NCBI GenBank assembly: GCA_963575745.1
Contig: CAUYUJ010020582.1
Location: forward strand, 669,083 to 733,082
Direction: 5' to 3'
Source: Prorocentrum cordatum
Taxonomy: Eukaryota > Sar > Dinophyceae > Prorocentrales > Prorocentraceae
Length of the DNA stretch: 64,000 nucleotides
In this document: positions 12,743-22,000 of the stretch, piece by piece
How positions within the stretch are numbered: position 1 is the first letter of the stretch
Layout of the letters: every line of letters starts with the position of its first letter
Notes under the pieces: generated by a model
What the model saw: the letters and a program-made list of their open reading frames with translations, nothing else
Databases searched by the model: none
What the model was told of the DNA's origin: nothing
Position numbers and translations under genes: made by a program

Positions 12743-13674
12743 GGAGGAGGAGGAGGAGGAGGAGGAGGAGGAGGAGGAGGAGGAGGAGGAGGAGCAGGAG
12801 GGGAGGAGGCGGAGGAGGAGGAGGAGGAGGAGGAGGAGGAGGAGGAGGAGGAGGAGGGAGGGGAGGAGGAGGAGGGGGAGGGGGAGGGGGGAGGAGGAGG
12901 AGGAGGAGGAGGAGGAGGAGGAGGGAGGAGGAGGAGGAGGAGGAGGAGAGGAGGAGGGGCAGGGAGGGGGGAGGGAGGGATGAGAGGAGGGAGGGAGGGG
13001 GGGGAGGAGGAGGAGGGGAGGAGGAGGAGGGGTAGGAGGAGGGGGAGGAGGAGGGGGGAGGATGAGGAGGAGGAGGAGGCGGAGGAGGAGGAGGAGGGGA
13101 GGGGGGGAGGAGGAGGGGAGGGAGGAGGAGGAGAAGGAGGGAGGAGGGAGGGGGAGGAAGGGGGAGGAGGAGGGGGAGGAGGAGGGGGAGAAGGAGGATG
13201 AGAAGGAGGAGAGGAGGAGGAGGAGGAGGAGGAGGAGGAGGAGGAGGAGGAGGAGGAGGAGGAGGAGGAGGGGGGGGAGGAGGAGGAGGGAGAGGAGGAG
13301 GGGAGGAGGAGAGGAGGAGGGGAGGAGGAGGAGGAGGAGGAGGGAGGAGGAGGGAGGAGGAGGAGGAGGAGGAGGAGGAGGAGGGGGCAGGAGGAGGGAG
13401 GGAGAGGAGGGGGAGGAGAGGAGGAGGAGGAGGGGGAGGAGGAGGGGGAGAGAGGGGAGAGGAGGAGAAGGGGAGGAGGAGGAGGAGGAGGAGGAGGGGG
13501 GGGAGGAGGGGGGGAGGAGGGGGGAGGAGGGGGGGGAGGAGGAGGGAGGAGGAGGGGAGGAGGAGGAGGGAGGAGGAGGAGGAGGAGGAGGAGGAGGAGG
13601 GGGGGAGGAGGGGGAGGAGGGGGAGGAGGAGGGGAAGGAGGAGGAGGAGGAGGAGGAGGAGGAGGAGGAGGAGG
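12743..13674. repeat. (AGG)n / G-rich purine tract, about 930 bp
   Basis: Almost pure AGG/GAG/GGG on the plus strand with isolated interruptions (a single C near 12792, 12960 and 13080; a T near 13030). It is a homopurine-homopyrimidine mirror-like tract able in principle to form triplex DNA. The frames on both strands (poly-Glu/Arg/Gly; poly-Pro/Ser/Leu) are repeat products. Confidence 0.95.
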
Positions 13675-13928
13675 CATGCTGTTAGTAATGCTTAGCGCTG
13701 TTGCTTGCTGTTGCTGCTCACCTTCGGGGTGTAGCGGGGGCGACCTGGGCAGCCCTGGGATGGTCTTGAGAGCCGCCTCGAAAAGAAAGGCGCACAAGAA
13801 AGCCGCACCCAGTGGAGGCCAGTCCACAAGAAACCTTCCGCAAGAAACCCAATGGGACGCACAAAGTCATACTAGTACTAGATGTTCTCCTTGGAGGCGA
13901 GCGTCCGACCCAAACATATAGTATACCC

Positions 13929-13997
13929 ATCTTGCAGTATATCGTTTCCCGAGCGTTGTGGCCAGAAAGCGCCCGCCACGACGCATATACTGTAAGA
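13929..13997. repeat. Imperfect inverted repeat
   Basis: ATCTTGCAGTATAT (about 13929-13942) pairs with ATATACTGTAAGAT (about 13984-13997) with one mismatch. The ACATATAGTATA word also occurs on both sides (about 13911 and 14033). Confidence 0.5.
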
Positions 13998-14240
13998 TTT
14001 CTCGGTGCGCGCATCGCCCCTGGCGGGGCGACGCACATATAGTATAAGTATGTTGGGGTGACGCCTACCGAACCCTGCGACCCCAAGACGCCCACTGATT
14101 CTTGGTGTGGGAGCGTCACGCTTTCCTTCGCAAAGCCACCGAAGCGCAAGAAACCCAGGGCACCCTCCCTGGAGGCAAGAAAGGTGTCTCTTGGCATGGG
14201 TCTCCACTGTAGGCATCTGGGCCCTGTTTTCCAACGACGT

Positions 14241-14470
14241 TCCATGGTGGCTGTGGCCGCCCGAGGAGGTCGAAGGATGCGCTCAGACTGGAGTCCTTTC
14301 AAAGGACCGCAGCAAATGAGAAGCGCGTGGGGGCCTTCTTTTCCTTGCTGGACGGCGCGATCCCAGAGCTTCCTGAGGGGGCCTCCCTCGGAAGTCTCTT
14401 GAAGGCGGGCTTCATGGTTCCATGGCGGCTGTGGCCGCCCGAGGAGGTCGGAGGATGTGCGCGGGCTGCG
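14241..14470. repeat. Direct repeat, spacing 177 bp
   Basis: About 45 bases beginning TTCCATGGTGGCTGTGGCC at 14241 recur at 14418 with few changes. Frames here are not gene-like. Confidence 0.6.
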
Positions 14471-14639
14471 TGGGCTGGGGAGGAGGTCGAAGGCACTGCG
14501 GAGCTTATGCCCCCGATGACGGGCCTGTCTGGAGCACTCTCAGGGAGAACTCCCGGACGCGCCGACCATTAGGACCAGAGCCCTTGCAAAGAACGGGAGA
14601 CCATACGAGGCGCATCGGCGCCTTACTTTTTTGGGAGGC

Positions 14640-15060
14640 CGGCGCGGTCGCAGAGCTCTCTGAGGGTCCTTCTCTCGGAAGCCTCCTGGGGTCTGATTTG
14701 GAGCTCTTGGAGGGCCTCCTAGGGCGTCTGGGGGGTGTCTTGGGGGCCAGCTGGCGGTTTCTGGGATCATTCTGGAGCGGAGGGCGGGAAATGTCAGTTT
14801 GAGTTCGTGGGACCCTCTTGGGGCCGTCTTGGGCCATCTTTGGGGTCTCTCGGGCCGTCTTGAAGCCCTCTTGGGCCGTCTGGGAGCTCTCTTGGAGCCT
14901 CTTGGGCCGTCTTGGCGCGATCTTGGGAGCCTCTGGGGCCGTCTTGAAGCGTCGACTCCAGAAAAGGCGAGGACGCTGAAACCTCTCGGAAACTCAAGGG
15001 ACATCCGCTCCGGGGCCCTGCTTGGGGGGCCTCTCTGGGAGCTCTCTTGGGCCGTCTTGG
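14640..15060. repeat. GGCCGTCTTGGG low-complexity repeat
   Basis: Reverse orientation of the CCAAGACGGCC family, with degenerate units. No gene is called. Confidence 0.75.
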
Positions 15061-15107
15061 GGCCCTGTTGGGCCGTCGGAAAGCCATATCGGCATCCTCT
15101 TGTCGGG

Positions 15108-15377
15108 GATGACGGAAAGCGCGCGTTAGCGTGCGGTCCGTTAGTCGGAAGAAATTGGACTTAGGGGAGTTCGAGGGGGGTGGCATCGCCAGGCCCGGAT
15201 GACGGAAAGCGCGCGTTAGCGTGCGGTCCGTAAGTCGGAAGAAATTGGACTTGGGGGAGTTCGAGGGGGGTGGTATCGCCAGGCCTGGATGACAAGAAGC
15301 GCGCGTTAGCGTGCGGTCCGTTAGTGGGAAGAAATTGGACTTGGGGGAGTTCGAGGGGGTTGGCATCACCAGGCCCG
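15108..15377. repeat. Tandem repeat, 3 x 90 bp
   Basis: Units start at 15108, 15198 and 15288, each with GCGCGCGTTAGCGTGCGGTC and GAAATTGGACTTGGGGGAGT apart from point changes. A further copy is found at about 17219-17310 inside the neighbouring array. Confidence 0.9.
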
Positions 15378-16801
15378 AGATCTAATTGCCCTTCCGCCTC
15401 GTTTTTTCTCGAGTAGGACGGCCTTCAAGGCTTAACAACAGCGTTCCGCTCGAGGCATCATCGGAGCACGCTTCTTGGGCGCTTCTTGGGCCGTCTTAGG
15501 CGCCAAGACAGCCCAAGAAGCGGCCAAGACGGCGCCAAAGACGGCCCAAGACGGCCCAAGAAGCGCCCAAGACGGCCCAAGAGCGCTCCAAGAGAGCCCA
15601 AGACCGCCCAAGGCGGCCCCAAGACGTCCCAAGAGGCCTCCACGACGCCCCAGGAGGCGCCCACGAGGCGTCCCAAGAAGGCCCCACGAGGCCAGAATCA
15701 TTGATTTTCTGATGGAAAACGTGCATTTTTAGCGTATACGGCTTTTCGCTTTTCATGGCGTTGAAGACGGTCCAAGAGGCCCCCAAGACCGGCCCAAGAC
15801 GGCACAAGATGTTGCCAAGAAGCCCCCAAAATAGCCCAAGAGGGCGCCAAGACGGGCCCAGAGGCGCCCAAGACTGTCCAAGAGGCCCCCAAGAGCGCCC
15901 CAAGAAGGCCCAAAGGGCCCCCAAGAAGGCCCCAAAACGGCCCAAGAGGGCGCCAAGACAGCCCAAGAGGCGCCAAGACGGCCCAAGACAGCGCCAGGAC
16001 GGCCCCAAGAAGGCCCAAACCTCTTCGTTTTTTATCGAGTAGGACGGCCTTCGGGGCTTCAAAACAGCGTTTCGCTCGAGACATCATCGGAGAACGCTCC
16101 TTGGGCGCTTCTTGGGCCGTCTTAGGCGCCTAAGACAGCCCAGGAAGCGGCCAAGACGGCGCCCAAGACGGCCAAAGACTGCCCAAGAAGCGCCCAAGAC
16201 GGCCCAAGAGCGCTCCAAGAGAGCCCAAGACCGCCCAAGACGGCCCCAAGACGTCCCAAGAGGCCTCCACGACGCCCCAGGAGGCGCCCACGAGGCGTCC
16301 CAAGAGGGCCCCAAGAGCCAAAATCATTGATTTTTTAGGAAAACGGCATTTTTAGCATATGCGGCTTTTCGCCTTTCATGGCGTTGAAGACGGTCCAAGA
16401 GGCCCCCAAGACCGCCCCAAGACGGCCCAAGATGTTCCCAAGAGGCCCCCAAAATAGCCCAAGAGGGCGCCAAGACGGGCCAAGAGGCGCCCAAGACTGT
16501 CCAAGAGGCCCCCAAGAGCGCCCCAAGAAGGCCCAAGAGGCCCCCAAGAAGGCCCCAAAACGGCCCAAGAGGGCGCCAAGACGGCCCAAGAGGCGCCAAG
16601 ACGGCCCAAGACGGCCCCAGGACGGCCCCAAGAAGGCCCCGAGAGGCCCCCAAGAGAGCCCAAAGACGGCCAAAGGCAGCCTAGTCCCTTCACCCCCGCA
16701 GCCCAGAAGCTCCCAGGAGGCCCCCAGAGGCCCCCGAAAAGCCCCAAAAGGTCACCCAAGAGGCTCCCCAAGAGCCCCCCAAGAGGCCCAAAATACTCCC
16801 A

Positions 16802-17185
16802 AAGGCTCTTAGCACCGCGGCTCCCAAGAGCGAGCGGTGACGTAATCGAGCTGATAAGACCAAAGCTCCCAACAGAGAGCTGCGGCGTAATAAGTTCTTG
16901 CAGCCAGGGCACATGGACGGGCGGCAACGCGTGGACAACGAGCGGTCCACGCAAGGACAACGCGGGGTCCTGGAAAACTGGCAGCCCAAACGCGGAAAAC
17001 GCAACGCGACCCGACCGCCCCCTCCAAAACAAGAAACGTGCTCAAAGGAAGCTCCGCGACTCTCCGAGGCTGAGATAGGACAAGAGCGAGGGGAAGGGAG
17101 TCAATAAGAGGTGTAAGAGCGGACGAGCCAGCGATCCCGTGCGCTCTGAAAGTAAGTGCGCTTTCCGTCCCCGTGCCAAGCAAGT
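16802..17185. repeat. 380-bp array block, copy 1
   Basis: Unique-looking block repeated at 18186-18563 and 35712-36080 (about 360-385 bases each, very similar). It contains GAGCGAGCGGTGACGTAATC and CTCCGCGACTCTCCGAGGC. No RNA gene structure was recognised. Confidence 0.85.
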
Positions 17186-18006
17186 CTAATTGCCCTCCCG
17201 CCTCGTTTTTAATCGAGTATGACGGAACGCGCGCGTTAGCGTGCGGTCCGTAAGTCGGAAGAAATTGGACTTGGGGGAGTTCGAGAGGGTTGGCATCGCG
17301 GGCCCCGGATCTAATTGCCCTCCCGCCTTGTTTTTCATCGAGTAGGACGGCCTTCGGAGTTTAAAACAGCGTTTCGCTCGAGACATCATCGGAAAACGCT
17401 TCTTGGGCGCTTCTTGGGCCGTCTTAGGGTTCTCAGACAGCCCAAGAAGCGGCCAAGACGGCGCCCAAGACGGCCCAAGACGGCCCAAGAAGCGCCCAAG
17501 ACGGCCCAAGAGCGCTCCAAGAGAGCCCAAGACCGCCCAAGGCGGCCCCAAGACGTCCCAAGAGGCCTCCACGACGCCCCAGGAGGCGCCCACGAAAACG
17601 TGCATTTTTAGCATGTACGGCGTTTCGCCTTTCATGGCGTTGAAGACGGCCCAAGAGGCCCCCAAGACCGCCCCAAGAAGGCCCAAGATGTTCCCAAGAG
17701 GCCCGCAAAATAGCCCAAGAGGGCGCCAAGACGGGCCAAGAGGCGCCCAAGACTGTCCAAGAGGCCCCCAAGAGCGCCCCAAGAAGGCCCAAGAGGCCCC
17801 CAAGAGGGCCCAAAAACGGCCCAAGAGGGCGCCAAGACGGCCCAAGAGGCGCCAAGACGGCCCAAGACGGCCCCAGGACGGCCCCAAGAAGGCCCCAAGA
17901 GGCCCCCAAGAGAGCCCAAAGACGGCCAAAGGCAGCCTAGTCCCTTCACCCCCGCCACCCAGAAGCTCCCAGGAGGCCCCAAGAGGCCCCCGAGAAGCCC
18001 CAAAAG

Positions 18007-18113
18007 TAGGGGGCCACATGCGAACCGTACCCCTACCCCCCACGATTTCGGAGGGGGAGGGTGGGGTTCACTTCGCTCGGGAGCTCCCGAACGAAGCGAA
18101 CCCCCCTAGGCTA
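18007..18113. mobile_element. Small foldback insertion (MITE candidate), 107 bp
   Basis: This stretch is present in only one copy of the satellite unit and missing at the matching places near 16745 and 35645. It begins TAGGGGGCC and ends CCCCTAGGCTA. The right half holds a near-perfect 40-base palindrome centred on CGGGAGCTCCCG, with GGGTTC / GAACCC at the ends. AAAAG flanks it on both sides (18002-18006 and 18114-18118), a plausible target duplication. Confidence 0.5.
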
Positions 18114-18185
18114 AAAAGGCCCCCAAGAGGCACCCCAGAGGCTCCCCAAGAGCCCCCCAAGAGGCCCATAATACTCCCAAAGGCT

Positions 18186-18563
18186 CTTAGCACCGCGGCT
18201 CCCAAGAGCGAGCGGTGACGTAATCGAGCTGATAAGACCAAAGCTCCCAACAGAGAGCTGCGGCGTAATAAGTTCTTGCAGCCAGGGCACAGGGACGGGC
18301 GGCAACGCGTGGACAACGAGCGGTCCACGCAAGGACAACGCGGGGTTCTGGAAAGCTGGCAGCCCAAACGCGGAAAACGCAACGCGACCCGACCGCCCCC
18401 TCCAAAACAAGAAACGCGCTCAAAGAAAGCTCCGCGACTCTCCGAGGCTGAGATGGGACAAGAGCGAGGGGAAGGGAGTCAATAAGAGGTGTAAGAGCGG
18501 ACGAGCCAACGATCCCGTGCGCTCTGAAAGTAAGTGCGTTTTCCGTCCCCGTGCCAAGCAAGT
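18186..18563. repeat. 380-bp array block, copy 2
   Basis: Second copy of the block at 16802-17185, with only scattered substitutions. Confidence 0.85.
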
Positions 18564-18655
18564 AGGACGGCCGTCGGGGCTTAAAAAACCGCGTTTCGCT
18601 CGAGACATCATCGGAAAACGCTTCTTGGGCGCTTCTTTGGGCCGTCTTAGGCGCC

Positions 18656-18660
18656 TAAGA
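18656..18660. repeat. Target-site duplication TAAGA (left)
   Basis: TAAGA abuts the outer edge of the left LTR and recurs at 35052-35056. The intact site GGCGCC-TAAGA-CAGCCC survives at 16125-16141 in another array unit, which confirms the 5-bp duplication. Confidence 0.9.
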
Positions 18661-18945
18661 AGTCGAAAACAAGCTGGTAAGCTTAGGTATGTAGTCCGCC
18701 TTAGGCGCTCCCATATCCCAGGCTTTGGCTCATATCGCATGAGCAAGAGAGCGAGACGAAGCATGGGATCTGGAGTAAAGAGTAGGATGGGCATCGTCAA
18801 TGGAAAAGGTGTTTTCCGATCTCAGATGCAAGTAGTGCGCCTCGGTGAGGCACAGTCACATATTAGGCCGGGCCCGGCTTGAGCCAGGCACGGCAGCGGT
18901 ACATGCTCGATTTATACCTCGCCTTTAACCTTCTCCGTTTAAAGT
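18661..18945 (-). repeat. 3' LTR (285 bp)
   Basis: Same sequence as 34767-35051 at an offset of 16106. Ends on the plus strand are AGTCG and AAAGT; canonical TG...CA ends are absent. It contains the TATAAAT word (18910-18916, minus strand) and the same first codons as the element's Gag frame. Confidence 0.93.
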
Positions 18946-19050
18946 CGGAGGGGGAGGAGACGAGCAGGTACCGCACCTTTGTATTATGCGGAAAAAACAG
19001 TGCTAAGCAGCAGCGGCTGCCTACAAGGAAAGGGCGCGCGAGTAGCCTCG
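18946..19050 (-). other. Interval between pol stop and 3' LTR; no canonical polypurine tract
   Basis: The 15 bases next to the LTR are purine-rich on the plus strand, so they are pyrimidine-rich (CTCCTCCCCCTCCG) on the coding strand. A polypurine tract, the usual plus-strand primer, is expected on the coding strand here and is not seen. Confidence 0.6.
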
Positions 19051-22000
19051 CTACCGGCGAGTTTCCTCGCTACTAACGCGCACCTGCCCGCGGGTTTCCC
19101 CGCTGGCTCGGGAGGCAGGGCCGTCCTGAGACGACCTGCCCGCCCTATACGGCGTATGTTTCTTCAGCTCGTGCTTGAAGGATTGCTGGCCGGCCATTAC
19201 TTGTAGGAGCAACGCGCGGTCAATGCTACCTTTGGTATGACCATCGGCAGTCATATCCCGCGTGTCACACCATTGGACGCTTTCCACGATTCCGCGTTCC
19301 ATCATCTGGCGGATCCAGCTGATATGCCCAAGCAGAGTACATTCTGTGGGCTTCTTCAGATCTTTGCTAGACAAAGACTTGAAGACAGACTCGGCATCAA
19401 TAGTCAGAGTGACTTTGATACATAGACCACCCATTTCCAATATGTTCTTTAACTGTGTGGGGGTCAATGGTCCCGAGTGTAGCTCGTGGAGCGTTACAAT
19501 GGTCGGGTAGCAGTCTTCCAAGTTGTGGGCTGCTGCCAGTGTTTCCGCAGAGTAGCTCGAACGCACCTGCAGTCGATGAGACTTGCAGTATGCGTCCACC
19601 AGGTGCACGACGGGTTTCCCCGCTTGCGTGTGGCCACGCCTCAGCAGGTTAGCCCCGCGGATACCATAGCCTTTGACTTCGTCGTCTTCATCTCCGTTGA
19701 GACGACGATAGCCAGAATCGCTATGCAGGTCTACTTCTCCTGTTGGGGTCATAGCTTGATACACGATCTTCTTCGGACCTGCCTGTAGCTTTCTGGTAAC
19801 CGCGTTTAGTCGTCGTACCTGGATATTTGTCGGTTCTTGGATACGTTGTAGTGAGACAACATAGACCATTAGCCATACCTGCGTAATCAGCGCATAGGCT
19901 AGAGCGCCACGAAGACTGACGAACATATCAGAGATTGTCTTCGTCGCCTTGCTTTCAGGATCGGCTCCTGTGAGTTCTGGATGTGTGATAGGACGAAGCT
20001 GTTTGATGTATTCGTCCTGATCGAGAGTGACGCTCCCATCATCGGTCTTGTTGTACCGAACAGCACAGTTCGTGTATGTGTGCTTGTTCAGTTTGCACTT
20101 CCCAAACGTATCTTCAACACACTTGACATACTTGTCAATAGCCTCTTCCTTCCCAGTCATATTGATGTCATCAACGTGCTTGGCTGTCAAGAGGTTTGGG
20201 CTCATCTCGAATTCTTCGTCGTATGAAGTAGGCTGTAGCCCAAAGCTCCTAGTGATGGACCTGAGCTTCAGCGAGAATGCCCTGGGAGCATCCTTCGTGC
20301 CTGTCCCCGGTTTCAGACACCGGAGACAATGCTTTGATTCGTCATATGACTCAAAGCCTGGCAGTGTGCGAAGGACAGCTGCTGACCCAGGTGGTAGTGT
20401 GAAGCACACCACACGCTCTTTCTCGCCCGTTGCCGCGGCGAGCTCGCCACAGGTCAGTCCCTTCAAGAAAGCCATGTTGATGTCCAGGGAAGCGATGATC
20501 CAAGCTTTGTTGCATGCAGCAGAACTTGCGAGCAGTCTCTGGCTTGACCTCCTTGCCGTGCCAGAGAAGGTTTCGACATCAAAGGCTTCGAGGTCCATGA
20601 AGCCACGGAGTACCAAGCGTAACCGGATCGTCCTTTCCATTTCGCCCTTTTCGTTCTTGACAAACTTCCATTTGTATACGTAGCGTGACGTCATGATGTT
20701 AGACGCCTTGCTTAAGTCAGTCATCTGGAAGCATTTGTTGTCAAGCCAAGTCTTCAGTTCTGTGTAGAGGGCTTTGGAAACTTTGACCGGATTTGCTTGG
20801 ATGTCGGCCTTCGTGAGTAGATCGTCTTCCTTGACGACCACGGCACGTTTGGAGGCAGCGCTAACGTATACTCGCATAGTTGTGACGCTGCTGTCATCCA
20901 ACAGTCGGTGTTGCTGCTCGGACAGGACGACTTTGGACATGTCTGCAGTGAAGCAGAGCTCGATATACTTCCCGTGCTCATCGGAGTCCAGATCATATTT
21001 GCTATCCGGTTCCGTGGAGCATAAAGGAACGTAGTAAGAAGTGTCCATGTCGTATCCTGGCGGGTGACCCCGCTCCGGCAAGTGGCCTTGCACATCTTCA
21101 CAGGTCGTAGAGACTAACACACACTGTGTGTCTGTCATGTATGTAGGAACTGTATGCATGACTTCCTCTGTGTCAGCTTCAAGGAGTGTTCTGTCATCCA
21201 TCAGTTCAGCATACCACGACTTCAAGACAAAAGCATCCAGATCTTCTTCTGTCTCCTCTATGATGGTCGGGAGTCGACCATCGTTGTCCGTAGGAGGCTC
21301 CTCAGGAGCAGCTGCTGGAGGTGATTCGCTTGGTGGTGAACCATCAGCGAGTTCCTCAAACTTAGTGAGGTCTTGGTCAAACCCAGCAGACGGCTTCCTG
21401 GATTTAAGACACTGGATGATGCGTGAGTGTGTGGATCCTGTGATGTCATAGATGTTCAAGGCAGTGCCATCAGCTTCGTAGTAATGAAACCCAGGGGTCA
21501 CATCGTTATCATAGTGCACTAGTGTACAGCTGTCTGCATAGGGTGCAGCAGGCAACTTCGTCAGGCTCTTGGCGAGTCGTACAGCAACAACGTTTTCAAT
21601 ACGAAAGTAGTTGCGTATGAGGTACTGAAGAGCCAAGTGCACCTTAGGTGAAAGTCGGCTCGCAGCAGTCATCTGCAGCCGACCCTGTTTCGTTGGTAGA
21701 TATCCGAAAGTCATGGCGGGTTTCCCCGCTGGCAGACCGGCAATAAAGGCCAATACTGTTCGAAGGGCCGTATTGTCCGATCCTATCTCGCGGACCATAA
21801 GTGCTTCGATGTACAGTGTGTGTCGTGTGTCAGGATACTGTACTCGTACTTCGCGATTGCCGACCTTCACGATGACCTGGCCTCGGTCAGGTTCGTTGCG
21901 GATGACCGGGTATGGACCACTCCATCCACCCCAGTCGTCTTTCGTGGTGGTCGGGCGATGATAGTCCACGAGATCTCCCTCTTTATAGTGAAATTCACCC

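Larger units (their letters stand above)
15378..18660. repeat. Satellite-like higher-order repeat array, left part
   Basis: The array is built of a head block (ending GGGCCGTCTTAGGCGCC, at about 15464, 16089, 17392 and 18611), a long run of CCAAGACGGCCC units, and a distinct 380-bp block (16802-17185 and 18186-18563). It continues beyond the retrotransposon at 35052-36080. With the insertion removed, the 380-bp blocks are about 1.4 and 1.1 kb apart. Frames rich in Gly/Pro/Ser/Trp/Leu or Lys/Arg/Pro are repeat products. Confidence 0.85.

Noticed and set aside
12550-13827. 425-codon Pro/Ser/Leu frame and Glu/Arg/Gly frames
   Set aside because: Purine tract product, no domain.
16802-17185. RNA gene in the 380-bp array block
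   Set aside because: No tRNA, 5S, SL or snRNA signature could be recognised; repeated copies fit a satellite.
14505-18043. Many Trp/Leu/Gly/Pro/Ser or Lys/Arg/Pro/Gln-rich frames of 100-290 codons
   Set aside because: Open because the CCAAGACGGCCC units lack stops in most phases; present in all six frames and repeated with the array.
18420-18800. 126-codon frame starting in the 3' LTR
   Set aside because: First 46 codons are the LTR copy of the Gag start; the rest is array sequence, so it is a by-product of the LTR.
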